Shown in pieces: positions 6,927 through 13,583 of a stretch of 18,196 nt of DNA. The stretch covers positions 1 to 18,196 of the forward strand of contig CAWIZY010000002.1 in the NCBI GenBank assembly GCA_963840725.1. The letters are read 5' to 3'. This stretch comes from CAVWDU01 sp963840725 (lineage in GTDB: Bacteria > Pseudomonadota > Gammaproteobacteria > Pseudomonadales > Halieaceae). Under the pieces are notes generated by a model, which worked only from the letters and a program-made list of their open reading frames with translations, was not told the DNA's origin and made no database searches. The position numbers were made by a program, and so were the translations under genes. The first letter of the stretch is position 1; each line of letters begins with the position of its first letter.

Positions 6927-8885
6927 CTAAAAGCTACATAACTCTTTAGCAAATGAATCCGGCGTCCAGCCAATTGTGGAATCGATGGGCACACTCAGGA
7001 TGACAGGCGGGAATATCTTCTCATCCGCCGGCAAAATGCCCAGAGATCCAATAATAATTGGGATGCCTGGATCTTCAACCGCCAAGTACCCATCAACCTC
7101 CAGTGTTTGCTGGTGTAAGCCATCGACATATAGCGACAGCTTCATGTTTGCGTCTCCACCGAAGTCGCTTAAGCGACGGTTAAATACTCCACTAACCACT
7201 ATACTGTGGCAGCTACTCGACGATCCAACAAGGCCAGATAAATAGTAGTCGCCGAGCCTTACGCTGACGACACCATTATCGAGGTTTGCCTCCCAGATAT
7301 TCCCCTGTTGTGCCAGAGTGCCGAATACGCCTTCAGTAAATCCTAAACCAAATGTATACCCACCAAATCCCGGCGTGCGAAGAAAATCCATACCTGTGAG
7401 AGTACCCACACCCGAATTATCGGCAGCATATATCGTTCTCACACGGTGAACATCGCGATGCCATAATCGGTATTCATCAAACAATGCTTTAAAAGTTTGA
7501 GCTGGAGTGGGGACAAGCTCCTGCCCACCGTAGGGGTCAGAGACCAAATCATAGAGCATGGGTAACCATGGTACAGAGAAATATGGCAAGGGTTTGTAAA
7601 CCCTCCAACGGCCGTCGTCAGACAATATCCCATAGCTGGAGTCACCCATCTCCCAGAACAATGTTCTATTGCTGTGCTTCTGTCCGGAGTTCTGAACTGC
7701 CTCAAAAAAACTCTGACCATCCAGGTTTGCAGGAAGGTCAAGTGCAATTGAGTCGAGTAGCGTGGGGTATATATCCTGGACAGCGACGATATCGTCATAG
7801 ACTTTGCCAGAAGTATCGCTACCGGGCCAGTCAATGATTAATGGGGTGCGTAAACCGCCCTCTAGGTATGTCACTTTCTGACCGTAATAAGGAAAGTTGT
7901 TGTCCATAACTGCGTTTGTACCGCCATTATCACTCACCACAACAATGATAGTGTTCTCCCGTTGGCCCGTACTATCCAGATGATCAATGATTCGCCCAAT
8001 ATTGCTATCCAACTGATAAACCAGGGCTTGGTAACGCCCAGCATCTGTACCGGGGAATTGCGCGGCAAATTCCTTCGCCGGATGAATCGGATTATGCGGT
8101 GCATAGAACCACACATTAATAAACCAGGGTGAACCCGAATTCAGCAACCCATCCATTGTTGCAATAGCTTTATCAGTAAGGATATTTTCCAGGTGCCCGG
8201 TGTAAAATGCACCGGGCTCTGTGTCGCTTTCCAACCACGGGTCCGTATAGCGAGGCGTGGCCAGTTGTATTTCGCCGTTGATTTGCTTCCCTGCCAGGCG
8301 CCACTGGTTAAGAAAGCCAAACCAATGATCGAAGCCCTGATAATCAGGCCAAGCCTCACGTTGTATGTCTCCAATATGCCATTTACCAATGTGCCATGTT
8401 ACATAACCGGCCTCTTTGAGAACTTCTGGCAGTGTGGTGAGTTGTGGTGACAAGCCGCGACCATTGGGAACATAACCATTCCGGGCGGGATCTTGTCCCG
8501 TTAGCAGTGCTGCTCGTGCGGGGGAGCATACGGCGGTAGCGTAATGGCGGGTAAATCGCACAGCCTCTCTTGCAAGTTGATCGAGATTAGGCGTGGAAAT
8601 CAAGTCATTATCATTGTTAATAGCCAGGTCATTAAAGCCAAGGTCGTCGACCATGATAAGCAATATATTGGGCTTTTCATTATCTACCGAGTCCAGTGTT
8701 TCAGAGAGTGGCTGATTTGGTTCCGACGAACCGCCACCGCAGGATACTAGGTTCAACGTAAGACATAGCACTATAGCGGCGGGCAATCTACAGAGATAAA
8801 AATTGGGCTCCTGCGTTATACTGGGTCCTTTTCGTAAATAGGAATGGCCCCGAAAACTTGAACAGCGCTTTAAGCTATGGAGCAT
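6927..8885 (-). CDS. Lipoprotein sulfatase with C-terminal LamG-like domain
   Basis: A 652-residue type I (formylglycine) sulfatase predicted to hydrolyse sulfate esters outside the inner membrane. The N-terminus ends in a hydrophobic segment and lipobox LVSC, with Cys49 the lipidated residue. The sulfatase fold follows: NILLIMVDDLG (metal Asp80, Asp81), CSPARAALLTG with Cys120 the residue converted to formylglycine, GKWHIG (Lys168, His170), APHNP, SDNGG (Asp319, Asn320) and GQK. Roughly residues 500-620 are beta-rich with LSLYVDG and IIIGSLG, resembling LamG/concanavalin-type carbohydrate-binding domains. I start at 8885 because AAGAGG lies 8 nt upstream; an in-frame ATG at 8930 would add 15 residues and lacks a ribosome site. 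Even so the N-terminus before the lipobox is long. Substrate is unknown; the adjacent SGNH relic and LamG domain suggest a sulfated polysaccharide. A maturation enzyme is not in the window. Confidence 0.88.
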   Translation of the reverse strand: MLHSLKRCSSFRGHSYLRKGPSITQEPNFYLCRLPAAIVLCLTLNLVSCGGGSSEPNQPLSETLDSVDNEKPNILLIMVDDLGFNDLAINNDNDLISTPNLDQLAREAVRFTRHYATAVCSPARAALLTGQDPARNGYVPNGRGLSPQLTTLPEVLKEAGYVTWHIGKWHIGDIQREAWPDYQGFDHWFGFLNQWRLAGKQINGEIQLATPRYTDPWLESDTEPGAFYTGHLENILTDKAIATMDGLLNSGSPWFINVWFYAPHNPIHPAKEFAAQFPGTDAGRYQALVYQLDSNIGRIIDHLDSTGQRENTIIVVVSDNGGTNAVMDNNFPYYGQKVTYLEGGLRTPLIIDWPGSDTSGKVYDDIVAVQDIYPTLLDSIALDLPANLDGQSFFEAVQNSGQKHSNRTLFWEMGDSSYGILSDDGRWRVYKPLPYFSVPWLPMLYDLVSDPYGGQELVPTPAQTFKALFDEYRLWHRDVHRVRTIYAADNSGVGTLTGMDFLRTPGFGGYTFGLGFTEGVFGTLAQQGNIWEANLDNGVVSVRLGDYYLSGLVGSSSSCHSIVVSGVFNRRLSDFGGDANMKLSLYVDGLHQQTLEVDGYLAVEDPGIPIIIGSLGILPADEKIFPPVILSVPIDSTIGWTPDSFAKELCSF

Positions 8886-8952
8886 GAGGGTTACCTCTTG
8901 AGTTGTTTTGTTTTCAGGTTTAGTCGCCATCTATCGAAACCGGTAACCCTCA
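8885..8952 (-). promoter_or_regulatory. 11-bp inverted repeat overlapping the sulfatase ribosome-binding site
   Basis: TGAGGGTTACC (8885-8895) and GGTAACCCTCA (8942-8952) are perfect reverse complements, 46 bp apart. In a transcript starting upstream, the 3' arm spans the end of the AAGAGG Shine-Dalgarno (8894-8899), the whole spacer and the A of the start codon at 8885, so pairing would hide the ribosome site. The alternative ATG at 8930 lies in the loop. The same repeat could instead be a regulator's operator. The repeat is certain; its role is inferred. Confidence 0.55.
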
Positions 8953-8982
8953 CTGTTTCAAGCCAGGTGTAAGCTTAGGTCT

Positions 8983-9122
8983 ACAGCTTGTTGAAAAACT
9001 ATCTGCGTTGTATCCGCCGCGGTAAAAATGACTTCAGAATGCTCATTTAGTGCGGTAAATTCTGCCATTTCGACCATTTTCCCTTGCATCTGCTGCCTCG
9101 AATACGTTTTTTAACAGCCTGT
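8983..9122. repeat. 140-bp MITE-like structured repeat
   Basis: The ends are imperfect inverted repeats: ACAGCTTGTTGAAAAAC (8983-8999) against ACAGGCTGTTAAAAAAC read on the minus strand (9106-9122), 14 of 17. The centre can fold: CCGC (9017-9020) with GCGG (9052-9055), enclosing AAATGA (9026-9031) with TCATTT (9043-9048). There is no ORF. From memory it resembles short dispersed non-coding repeats of marine gammaproteobacteria with ACAG-C-TGTT-AAAAAC ends; I cannot confirm copy number. It lies between the sulfatase gene and the SGNH relic. Confidence 0.6.
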
Positions 9123-9146
9123 CTAAAAAATTCAGTTAATACTTTG

Positions 9147-9603
9147 TCAGATAGGAATCCCATACTCCGCATAAGGATTCTTTGGAAATTCAGCGCCCAG
9201 TTTCCACGCATCTTCGCCAAATAGCCAACGACCCTCAGGACATAAATTAATCTGATCCGTTATGGCCTGGCCTGCCAATTCCGCTCCAGCTGGGTTCAGA
9301 TGAATATAGTCAGCCACGTATCTTTCAGGATCGGCGTGAATCTGTGCGCTGATGTCAGCTATAAAAAATTGAAAGGAAATACCCAAAAATTGATTGTCAC
9401 CGATTAAGTCGTGCCAATGATCAAACATGCTTGGTATAGACCCAAGTCTCTCCGTTGTTGCTATTGAGTTTGGCCTCAATGACCTTTTCATTTTCCCCAG
9501 CAACGATGCTATCTGATACTATCGTTACTCGACGACACGCTGTGGAAACGATCGTTGCCATCAGCAACGCTATAGCCATGCCCAAATTCGTCTTGTTGGC
9601 CAT
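9147..9603 (-). pseudogene. SGNH/GDSL-type hydrolase lipoprotein, internally deleted
   Basis: The gene starts at ATG 9603, with AAGGAG 9 nt upstream. It gives a signal peptide ending VSTAC (possible lipobox), then RVTIVSDSIVAG, the block I region of SGNH hydrolases (nucleophile Ser in DSI), and then stops at 9421 after WVYTKHV. In another frame, from about 9430 to 9147, the C-terminal block V appears: DYIHLNPAGAELAGQAI, with the Asp and His of the catalytic triad. The parts between (blocks II and III with the oxyanion Gly and Asn) are absent, and the two halves are out of frame. This is best explained by an internal deletion near 9420-9430. Such enzymes are often deacetylases or esterases acting on polysaccharides, which fits the adjacent sulfatase. 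Inactive as it stands. Confidence 0.7.
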
Positions 9604-9971
9604 AACATGTCGCTCCTTGGCAATAAAGCTCACAAGCCAATGGTCAGGCCACACACACCCTTAAATCCATTATTTGGTGAGTACAAAAAATCATATGGGG
9701 GACGCCAGTAGCTAGCCATGACCAAGGTCAATTTTTTATCTGCGTGATAAGACCGTTGGGTAATCAAAAAAAAAGTGCTAATCGCTCATCCGAATAACGG
9801 CGCCAGGATAGGCGGCCTGCCAAAGATCCGTCTGCATATTAGTCGTGAAGTTGGGTATGGGTATAGAAGATATAGACGCCCCATCCTGATCTGCACCAGA
9901 GGCTGTTTTATCAAAACACAACCTCACGGTGTATGATCATAGGACCACTTCCCATTGGAGGACAGGCGGCT
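9604..9971. other. Non-coding stretch, possibly the left end of a broken IS110-family element
   Basis: These 368 bp have no credible ORF. The part next to the IS110 transposase start ends in a strong ribosome site, GGAGG at 9957-9961, 10 nt before ATG 9972. A hairpin at 9900-9924 (AGG, a one-base bulge, TGTTTT, loop ATC, AAAACA, CAA, CCT) has an internal loop. IS110-group elements encode their bridge RNA in the non-coding DNA upstream of the transposase gene, so a remnant bridge RNA could lie here, but I could not identify its guide loops or the element's tip. Confidence 0.3.
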
Positions 9972-10077
9972 ATGGATATGAAGGTAATCTATGTAGATCC
10001 TGATGTCGATGATATCCAGTACCATGGATCAGCTCTGGACAAGGATACCGGCGAAGCCATCACCTTCCAGTGCCCCG
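9972..10077 (+). pseudogene. IS110-family transposase, N-terminal fragment
   Basis: From ATG 9972 the frame reads MDMKVIYVDPDVDDIQYHG and continues SALDKDTGEAITFQC, which I recognise as the start of IS110-family (DEDD, RuvC-like) transposases whose usual opening is YVGLDVDD. About 35 codons match; after 10077 the sequence switches to an IS3-family orfA in another frame, and the IS110 frame ends at TAA 10101-10103. The change of Gly-Leu to Asp-Pro beside the first catalytic Asp suggests drift after inactivation. It is a relic with no function of its own. Recognition is from memory of the family over a short stretch, hence moderate confidence. Confidence 0.6.
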
Positions 10078-10275
10078 GGCATATCCAACGGCACGTTCTA
10101 TAACTGGCGCAGCAAGTATGCTGGCCTGGAAGTCAAAGAAGCCAAGCGATTGAGGAAACTGGACATTGAGAACAACAAGTTCAAGAAACTCCTGGCCGAG
10201 AAATTGCTGTAGACTGAAGCATTGAAGGACGTTCTATCAAAAAAGTGGTTAAGCCCGCTGGACGCAAGCAGGTAG
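10078..10275 (+). pseudogene. IS3-family orfA (helix-turn-helix subunit), truncated and with a stop codon
   Basis: The frame begins GISNGTFYNWRSKYAGLEV, the second half of the IS407-group OrfA DNA-binding domain, then the leucine-rich helix LRKLDIENNKFKKLLAEKLL. A TAG at 10210-10212 replaces a normally coding codon; beyond it the same frame continues TEALKDVLSKKW, as in functional relatives, ending at 10275. Two defects are therefore visible: loss of the N-terminus at the IS110 junction and a nonsense codon before the frameshift site, so the OrfAB fusion cannot be made. Confidence 0.8.
10239..10245 (+). promoter_or_regulatory. Programmed -1 frameshift site (A6G) of the IS3 element
   Basis: AAAAAAG sits where the orfA frame (TCA AAA AAG) slips to orfB (AAA AAA GTG), the standard IS3-family arrangement. 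It is now useless because the TAG at 10210 stops ribosomes first. Confidence 0.7.
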
Positions 10276-11066
10276 CTTCTCACATGATCAAGCAGCATAA
10301 GCTCAGTGAAAGAAGCGCCTGCAAGTTGGCGGGCATTAGTCGGACCGCTTACCGCTATCAAACTGTACCGTTGCAAGATAAGGCTCTGCGAGCTCGTCTA
10401 TTAGAGCTGGCGGCCAAACACAAAGCTTTGGGCTATCCCATGCTGCATGGCATGCTCAAATCTGAGGGGCTGGTTATCAATCCCAAACGCACTTACCGGG
10501 TGTACTCTGAAGAAGGCCTCCAGCTTCGCACACGCAAAAAGAAGAAGCTGGATCGCCCTCGCATGCCCATGGTGATTCCTCTTGGTTTGAATGTACGCTG
10601 GTCTATGGATTTCGTCTCCGATCAGTTGTGTAAGCATCGTCGATTCAGAATATTGAACGTCAAGGACGACTATTCCAAGGAGCTGGTCGGCCAGCTGGTG
10701 GCATTCTCCATTACAGGCACAATGGTGGGTAGATTTCTCGACCAACTCATTGATCACCGTAGCGCTCCTGACCAGATCACCTGTGACAACTATGGCACGG
10801 AGTTCACCAGTAAAGCGATGTTTTTCTGGCAGAAGGAATCCGGCGTCAAACTCGCTTTTATCCAGACTGGCAAGCCCACCCAAAACTCGTTCGTGGAAAG
10901 CTTGAACGGGCGGTTCCGACAGGAATGTTTGAATCAGCACTGGTTCCGCAGCTTGGAGGAAGCCAGAGAGATAATCGATGCTTGGAGATACCACTACAAC
11001 CATGAGCGTCCCCACAGCACGCTCAACTATTTGACGCCTGTGGCGTTTTCGTGCAGGGCCGCATAA
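10245..11066 (+). CDS. IS3-family transposase OrfB (DDE integrase domain)
   Basis: A 273-residue frame with the IS3 OrfB layout. An N-terminal HTH_21-like region (SERSACKLAGISRTAYRY) is followed by the rve integrase core with WSMDFVSD (first Asp), QITCDNYGTEFTS (second Asp) and NSFVESLNGRFRQECL (Glu), then the C-terminal HYNHERPHSTLNYLTPVAF. All catalytic residues are present and there is no internal stop. OrfB is normally produced as the tail of an OrfAB fusion by -1 frameshifting; the GTG at 10245 lies within that shift site and need not be a true start. Because orfA upstream is broken, production of active transposase is doubtful. Confidence 0.9.
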   Translation: MVKPAGRKQVASHMIKQHKLSERSACKLAGISRTAYRYQTVPLQDKALRARLLELAAKHKALGYPMLHGMLKSEGLVINPKRTYRVYSEEGLQLRTRKKKKLDRPRMPMVIPLGLNVRWSMDFVSDQLCKHRRFRILNVKDDYSKELVGQLVAFSITGTMVGRFLDQLIDHRSAPDQITCDNYGTEFTSKAMFFWQKESGVKLAFIQTGKPTQNSFVESLNGRFRQECLNQHWFRSLEEAREIIDAWRYHYNHERPHSTLNYLTPVAFSCRAA

Positions 11067-11089
11067 GATGTATTTCCAATCCAGGGAGC

Positions 11090-11113
11090 GGTACTAATCT
11101 GGGGGTAAGGTCA
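11090..11113 (-). repeat. Right terminal repeat of the IS3 element
   Basis: On the minus strand it starts TGACCTTACCCCCAGA at 11113. The partner at the left end is lost, so the boundary rests on similarity to IS407-group tips. Confidence 0.5.
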
Positions 11114-11186
11114 GTGGCATCCCCACATCAATGCTCAGTAACCTCGCGAGTCTTCGCTAACCCAAACCGGACCAGGAGAGTTTTCT

Positions 11187-12197
11187 GTGAAAGCTGTCGC
11201 GTTAACCCATTATCTTCCCATCGAGAACCCCAACGCCTTCCTGGATCTTGAGCTACCGCTTCCAACGGCCTCGGGTCGTGACCTGCTGGTCGAGATTAAG
11301 GCGGTATCGATCAATCCGGTCGATACCAAAGTCCGCAGCCCCAAGGATACGGTTGAAAGCACTCCCCGTGTGCTGGGTTGGGATGCCAGCGGTATTGTCG
11401 CCGCCGTCGGCCCAGACGTCACACTCTTTAAGCCCGGCGATGAAGTCTATTACGCAGGCGATATCACCCGCTCCGGCTCCAATGCAGAATTTCAGTTGGT
11501 GGATGAGCGTATCGTCGGCAGCAAGCCGAATAGTCTTAGCTTTGCCGAGGCGGCAGCGTTGCCGCTGACAACGATCACCGCCTATGAATCCTTCTTTGAT
11601 CGGCTTGGGATTGATCGTGATGGTGCCGACCGGGGCCAGTCGGTACTCATCATCGGGGCGGGTGGCGGGGTGGGTTCGATCGCCATTCAACTTGCCCGGG
11701 CGGCCGGTCTTGTTACCATTGCCACGGCGTCGCGCCCGGAGACCACAAGCTGGGTGAAGCAGCTCGGCGCAGATCATGTTGTCAATCATCGCCAACCTAT
11801 GGTCGAACAGGTGCATGCCCTGGGGTTTGACTACGTCGATCACATTGCGATTTTTAATGACATGCGCCACTGGGACACCGCGGTTGAACTGATTCGGCCA
11901 CAGGGCGGAATCGTCACCATTGATGACACCGAGTCACCGATGCCGATGGCCGCGATGAAGACCAAATCGGCGAGCCTGCACTGGGAGTTTATGTTTGCCC
12001 GGGCCATGTTTGAGACCCCCGATATGGTAGAGCAGCACGAGTTGCTGAACTATGTCTCGAATGAAGTCGATGCGGGACGGATTCGAACCACACTCAGTGA
12101 AGTCCTGACTCCGATTAACGCTGCCAATATCCGCGCCGCCCATGCACTTATCGAAACGGGGCAGGCAAAAGGCAAGATCGTCGTCGAAGGGTTTTGA
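11187..12197 (+). CDS. Zinc-type alcohol dehydrogenase-like (MDR) NAD(P)H oxidoreductase
   Basis: A 336-residue medium-chain dehydrogenase/reductase, in the group often annotated as zinc-binding alcohol dehydrogenase family protein (adh_fam_1-like) and related to quinone oxidoreductases. The N-terminal GroES-like domain contains SINPVDTKVR and VLGWDASGIVAAVG; the Rossmann domain has GAGGGVGSIAIQLAR (about 157-171), and SRPETTSWVKQLGADHVVN follows. The Cys and His zinc ligands of true alcohol dehydrogenases are not evident, so it probably reduces a carbonyl, enone or quinone with NADPH. It starts at GTG with AGGAGA at 11173-11178. It is the first gene right of the IS3 scar, and 156 bp separate it from the Rieske gene on the same strand. 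Substrate unknown. Confidence 0.85.
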   Translation: MKAVALTHYLPIENPNAFLDLELPLPTASGRDLLVEIKAVSINPVDTKVRSPKDTVESTPRVLGWDASGIVAAVGPDVTLFKPGDEVYYAGDITRSGSNAEFQLVDERIVGSKPNSLSFAEAAALPLTTITAYESFFDRLGIDRDGADRGQSVLIIGAGGGVGSIAIQLARAAGLVTIATASRPETTSWVKQLGADHVVNHRQPMVEQVHALGFDYVDHIAIFNDMRHWDTAVELIRPQGGIVTIDDTESPMPMAAMKTKSASLHWEFMFARAMFETPDMVEQHELLNYVSNEVDAGRIRTTLSEVLTPINAANIRAAHALIETGQAKGKIVVEGF

Positions 12198-12255
12198 GTA
12201 TCATGCTGCCCGGTAAGAGCCTGACCCTGTTAAACAAACGAGCGTGGCTGGCCTC

Positions 12256-12269
12256 ATGCAATTTTGCAT
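12256..12269. promoter_or_regulatory. Palindromic candidate operator upstream of the Rieske oxygenase gene
   Basis: ATGCAATTTTGCAT is a perfect 6+2+6 palindrome. Its centre lies about 63 bp before the start point predicted from the promoter at 12292-12319, the usual distance for a LysR-type regulator's primary site, and a LysR gene lies in the same unit. It has T-N10-A spacing rather than the common T-N11-A, so assignment to that regulator is inferred. Confidence 0.4.
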
Positions 12270-12291
12270 ATGCCCCGTTTCGTCCTGTTGC

Positions 12292-12319
12292 TTGTCTGAC
12301 TCTAACAGCCATTTATACT
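12292..12319 (+). promoter_or_regulatory. Predicted sigma-70 promoter of the Rieske-LysR unit
   Basis: TTGTCT (12292-12297) and TATACT (12314-12319) are separated by 16 bp. The start codon at 12354 follows with GGAGA close upstream. The -10 box is good and the -35 partial, as is common for an activated promoter. Confidence 0.5.
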
Positions 12320-12353
12320 GACTCTGAATCAAAAATAAGAGCAGGAGAAGATC

Positions 12354-13580
12354 ATGGAGCAGGTCAAGCAAGTAGAAATCATTGAAGATATCTTCCGCCA
12401 ATTAGACACGGGCAAGAACACCCAAACCGATCAACAACACATGCAAGATACCAGCATCTATCGCTGCCCTGAATACGCGGCAAAGGAAATGCAGCTGCTG
12501 TTCAAAGAGCAAGCACAGATTATTGGTATGAGTGCTGATTTGCCGGACAACAACAGCTTTTTTGCCCTCGATGAACTCGGTGTACCAGTGTTGGCAACCC
12601 GGGATAGTGACGGAAAATTTCACGCCTTTATTAACGCCTGTCGCCATCGTGGAGTGCGAGTCAACCGGGCAGAGCGGGGCACTGCCGCAGGTTTCAGCTG
12701 TCCGTTTCACGGCTGGGCTTACAGCAACACCGGAGAATTGAAAGGGGTGCGCCGGGAAAAGGATTTTGGCGCAGTCGACAAACCGTGCAATAGCCTGGTG
12801 GCACTGCCTGCGGTTGAACATGCAGGATTCCTGATTGTACATCCCCAGCCCTCGGGTCAAATCGACATCGACAATCTCTTCGGCGAATTGGCTCCGGAGT
12901 TTGTCCATTTCGGCACCAGGGAATTGGTTTTCCAGGGCCATTCAACGCTGGATATGAAATTGAATTGGAAGTTGGCCAATGACACCTTTGGCGAAACCTA
13001 CCATTTCGCTATTTTGCACAAGGATACCCTGGGGCAATTGTTTCACGGTGATGTCTGTCATTACGAGGAATACGGCAATAGCCATCGCTTTGTGGTGATC
13101 AAAAGATCTATCGATCAACTGCGCGAGCTACCCAAGCAACAATGGCAATTGCGGGATCATTCCAGCCTGGTGTATTTTTTGTTTCCCAATGTGCAATTTA
13201 TTTTTAATGAAGCAGGCGCCTCCCTGGTGCGAATGTATCCTGACCCGGAAAATCCCGGCCGGTCTATCAGTCGCATTAGCCACTATTTACACGCCGATGT
13301 GGTCGCGGCGCTGGCAGCAGCGGGCAAGGCCGATGTTGATGCCAGTAACGCCTATGACATTGACGCCCGCAATGGCACTAAATTGATCTCGCCGGAGGTG
13401 GCCAATGAAATTTTCGAGAGCACCATCGAAAAGGAGGACTACGCTATGGGCGTGCAAGCCCAGGCTGCGATTGAAAACGGCTATCAACAGCAACTGATCT
13501 TCGGTTGCAATGAACCGGCCCTGCAGCATTTTCATCGTGCTTTTGACCAGGTACTCAACGGCAGCAGTCACGGCGGATAA
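12354..13580 (+). CDS. Rieske non-heme iron oxygenase, alpha (catalytic) subunit
   Basis: A 408-residue ring-hydroxylating oxygenase-type protein. The Rieske [2Fe-2S] domain has CRHRG (Cys96, His98) and CPFHGW (Cys116, His119). The catalytic domain has the mononuclear iron site NDTFGETYHFAILH with His217 and His222, Glu214 in the place of the bridging acid that carries electrons between subunits (Asp in naphthalene dioxygenase), and Asp362 in IEKEDYAMG as the carboxylate ligand. It should insert oxygen into, or demethylate, an organic substrate using electrons from a reductase. No ferredoxin, reductase or beta subunit is in the window, so partners must be encoded elsewhere. The ATG at 12354 is preceded by AGGAGA at good spacing. 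The LysR gene follows after 3 bp. Substrate cannot be told from sequence alone; aromatics, betaines and sterols are all possible. Confidence 0.9.
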   Translation: MEQVKQVEIIEDIFRQLDTGKNTQTDQQHMQDTSIYRCPEYAAKEMQLLFKEQAQIIGMSADLPDNNSFFALDELGVPVLATRDSDGKFHAFINACRHRGVRVNRAERGTAAGFSCPFHGWAYSNTGELKGVRREKDFGAVDKPCNSLVALPAVEHAGFLIVHPQPSGQIDIDNLFGELAPEFVHFGTRELVFQGHSTLDMKLNWKLANDTFGETYHFAILHKDTLGQLFHGDVCHYEEYGNSHRFVVIKRSIDQLRELPKQQWQLRDHSSLVYFLFPNVQFIFNEAGASLVRMYPDPENPGRSISRISHYLHADVVAALAAAGKADVDASNAYDIDARNGTKLISPEVANEIFESTIEKEDYAMGVQAQAAIENGYQQQLIFGCNEPALQHFHRAFDQVLNGSSHGG

Positions 13581-13583
13581 GCT

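Larger units (their letters stand above)
10078..11113. mobile_element. IS3-family element (IS407-like group), 5'-truncated
   Basis: An orfA remnant and intact orfB are followed by a right end at 11113. Read on the minus strand the tip is TGACCTTACCCCCAGATTAG, similar to IS407-group ends (TGA followed by a C-rich run). The left end and about the first third of orfA are missing, replaced by an IS110 fragment, so no target duplication can be found and the element cannot move by itself. It ends 73 bp before the dehydrogenase start and could influence that gene's transcription. Confidence 0.82.

Noticed and set aside
9757..9766. TGGGTAATCA, identical to the IS1595 right tip, suggesting a second IS1595 end
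   Set aside because: Similarity stops on both sides and there is no matching left end or transposase; ten bases can match by chance.
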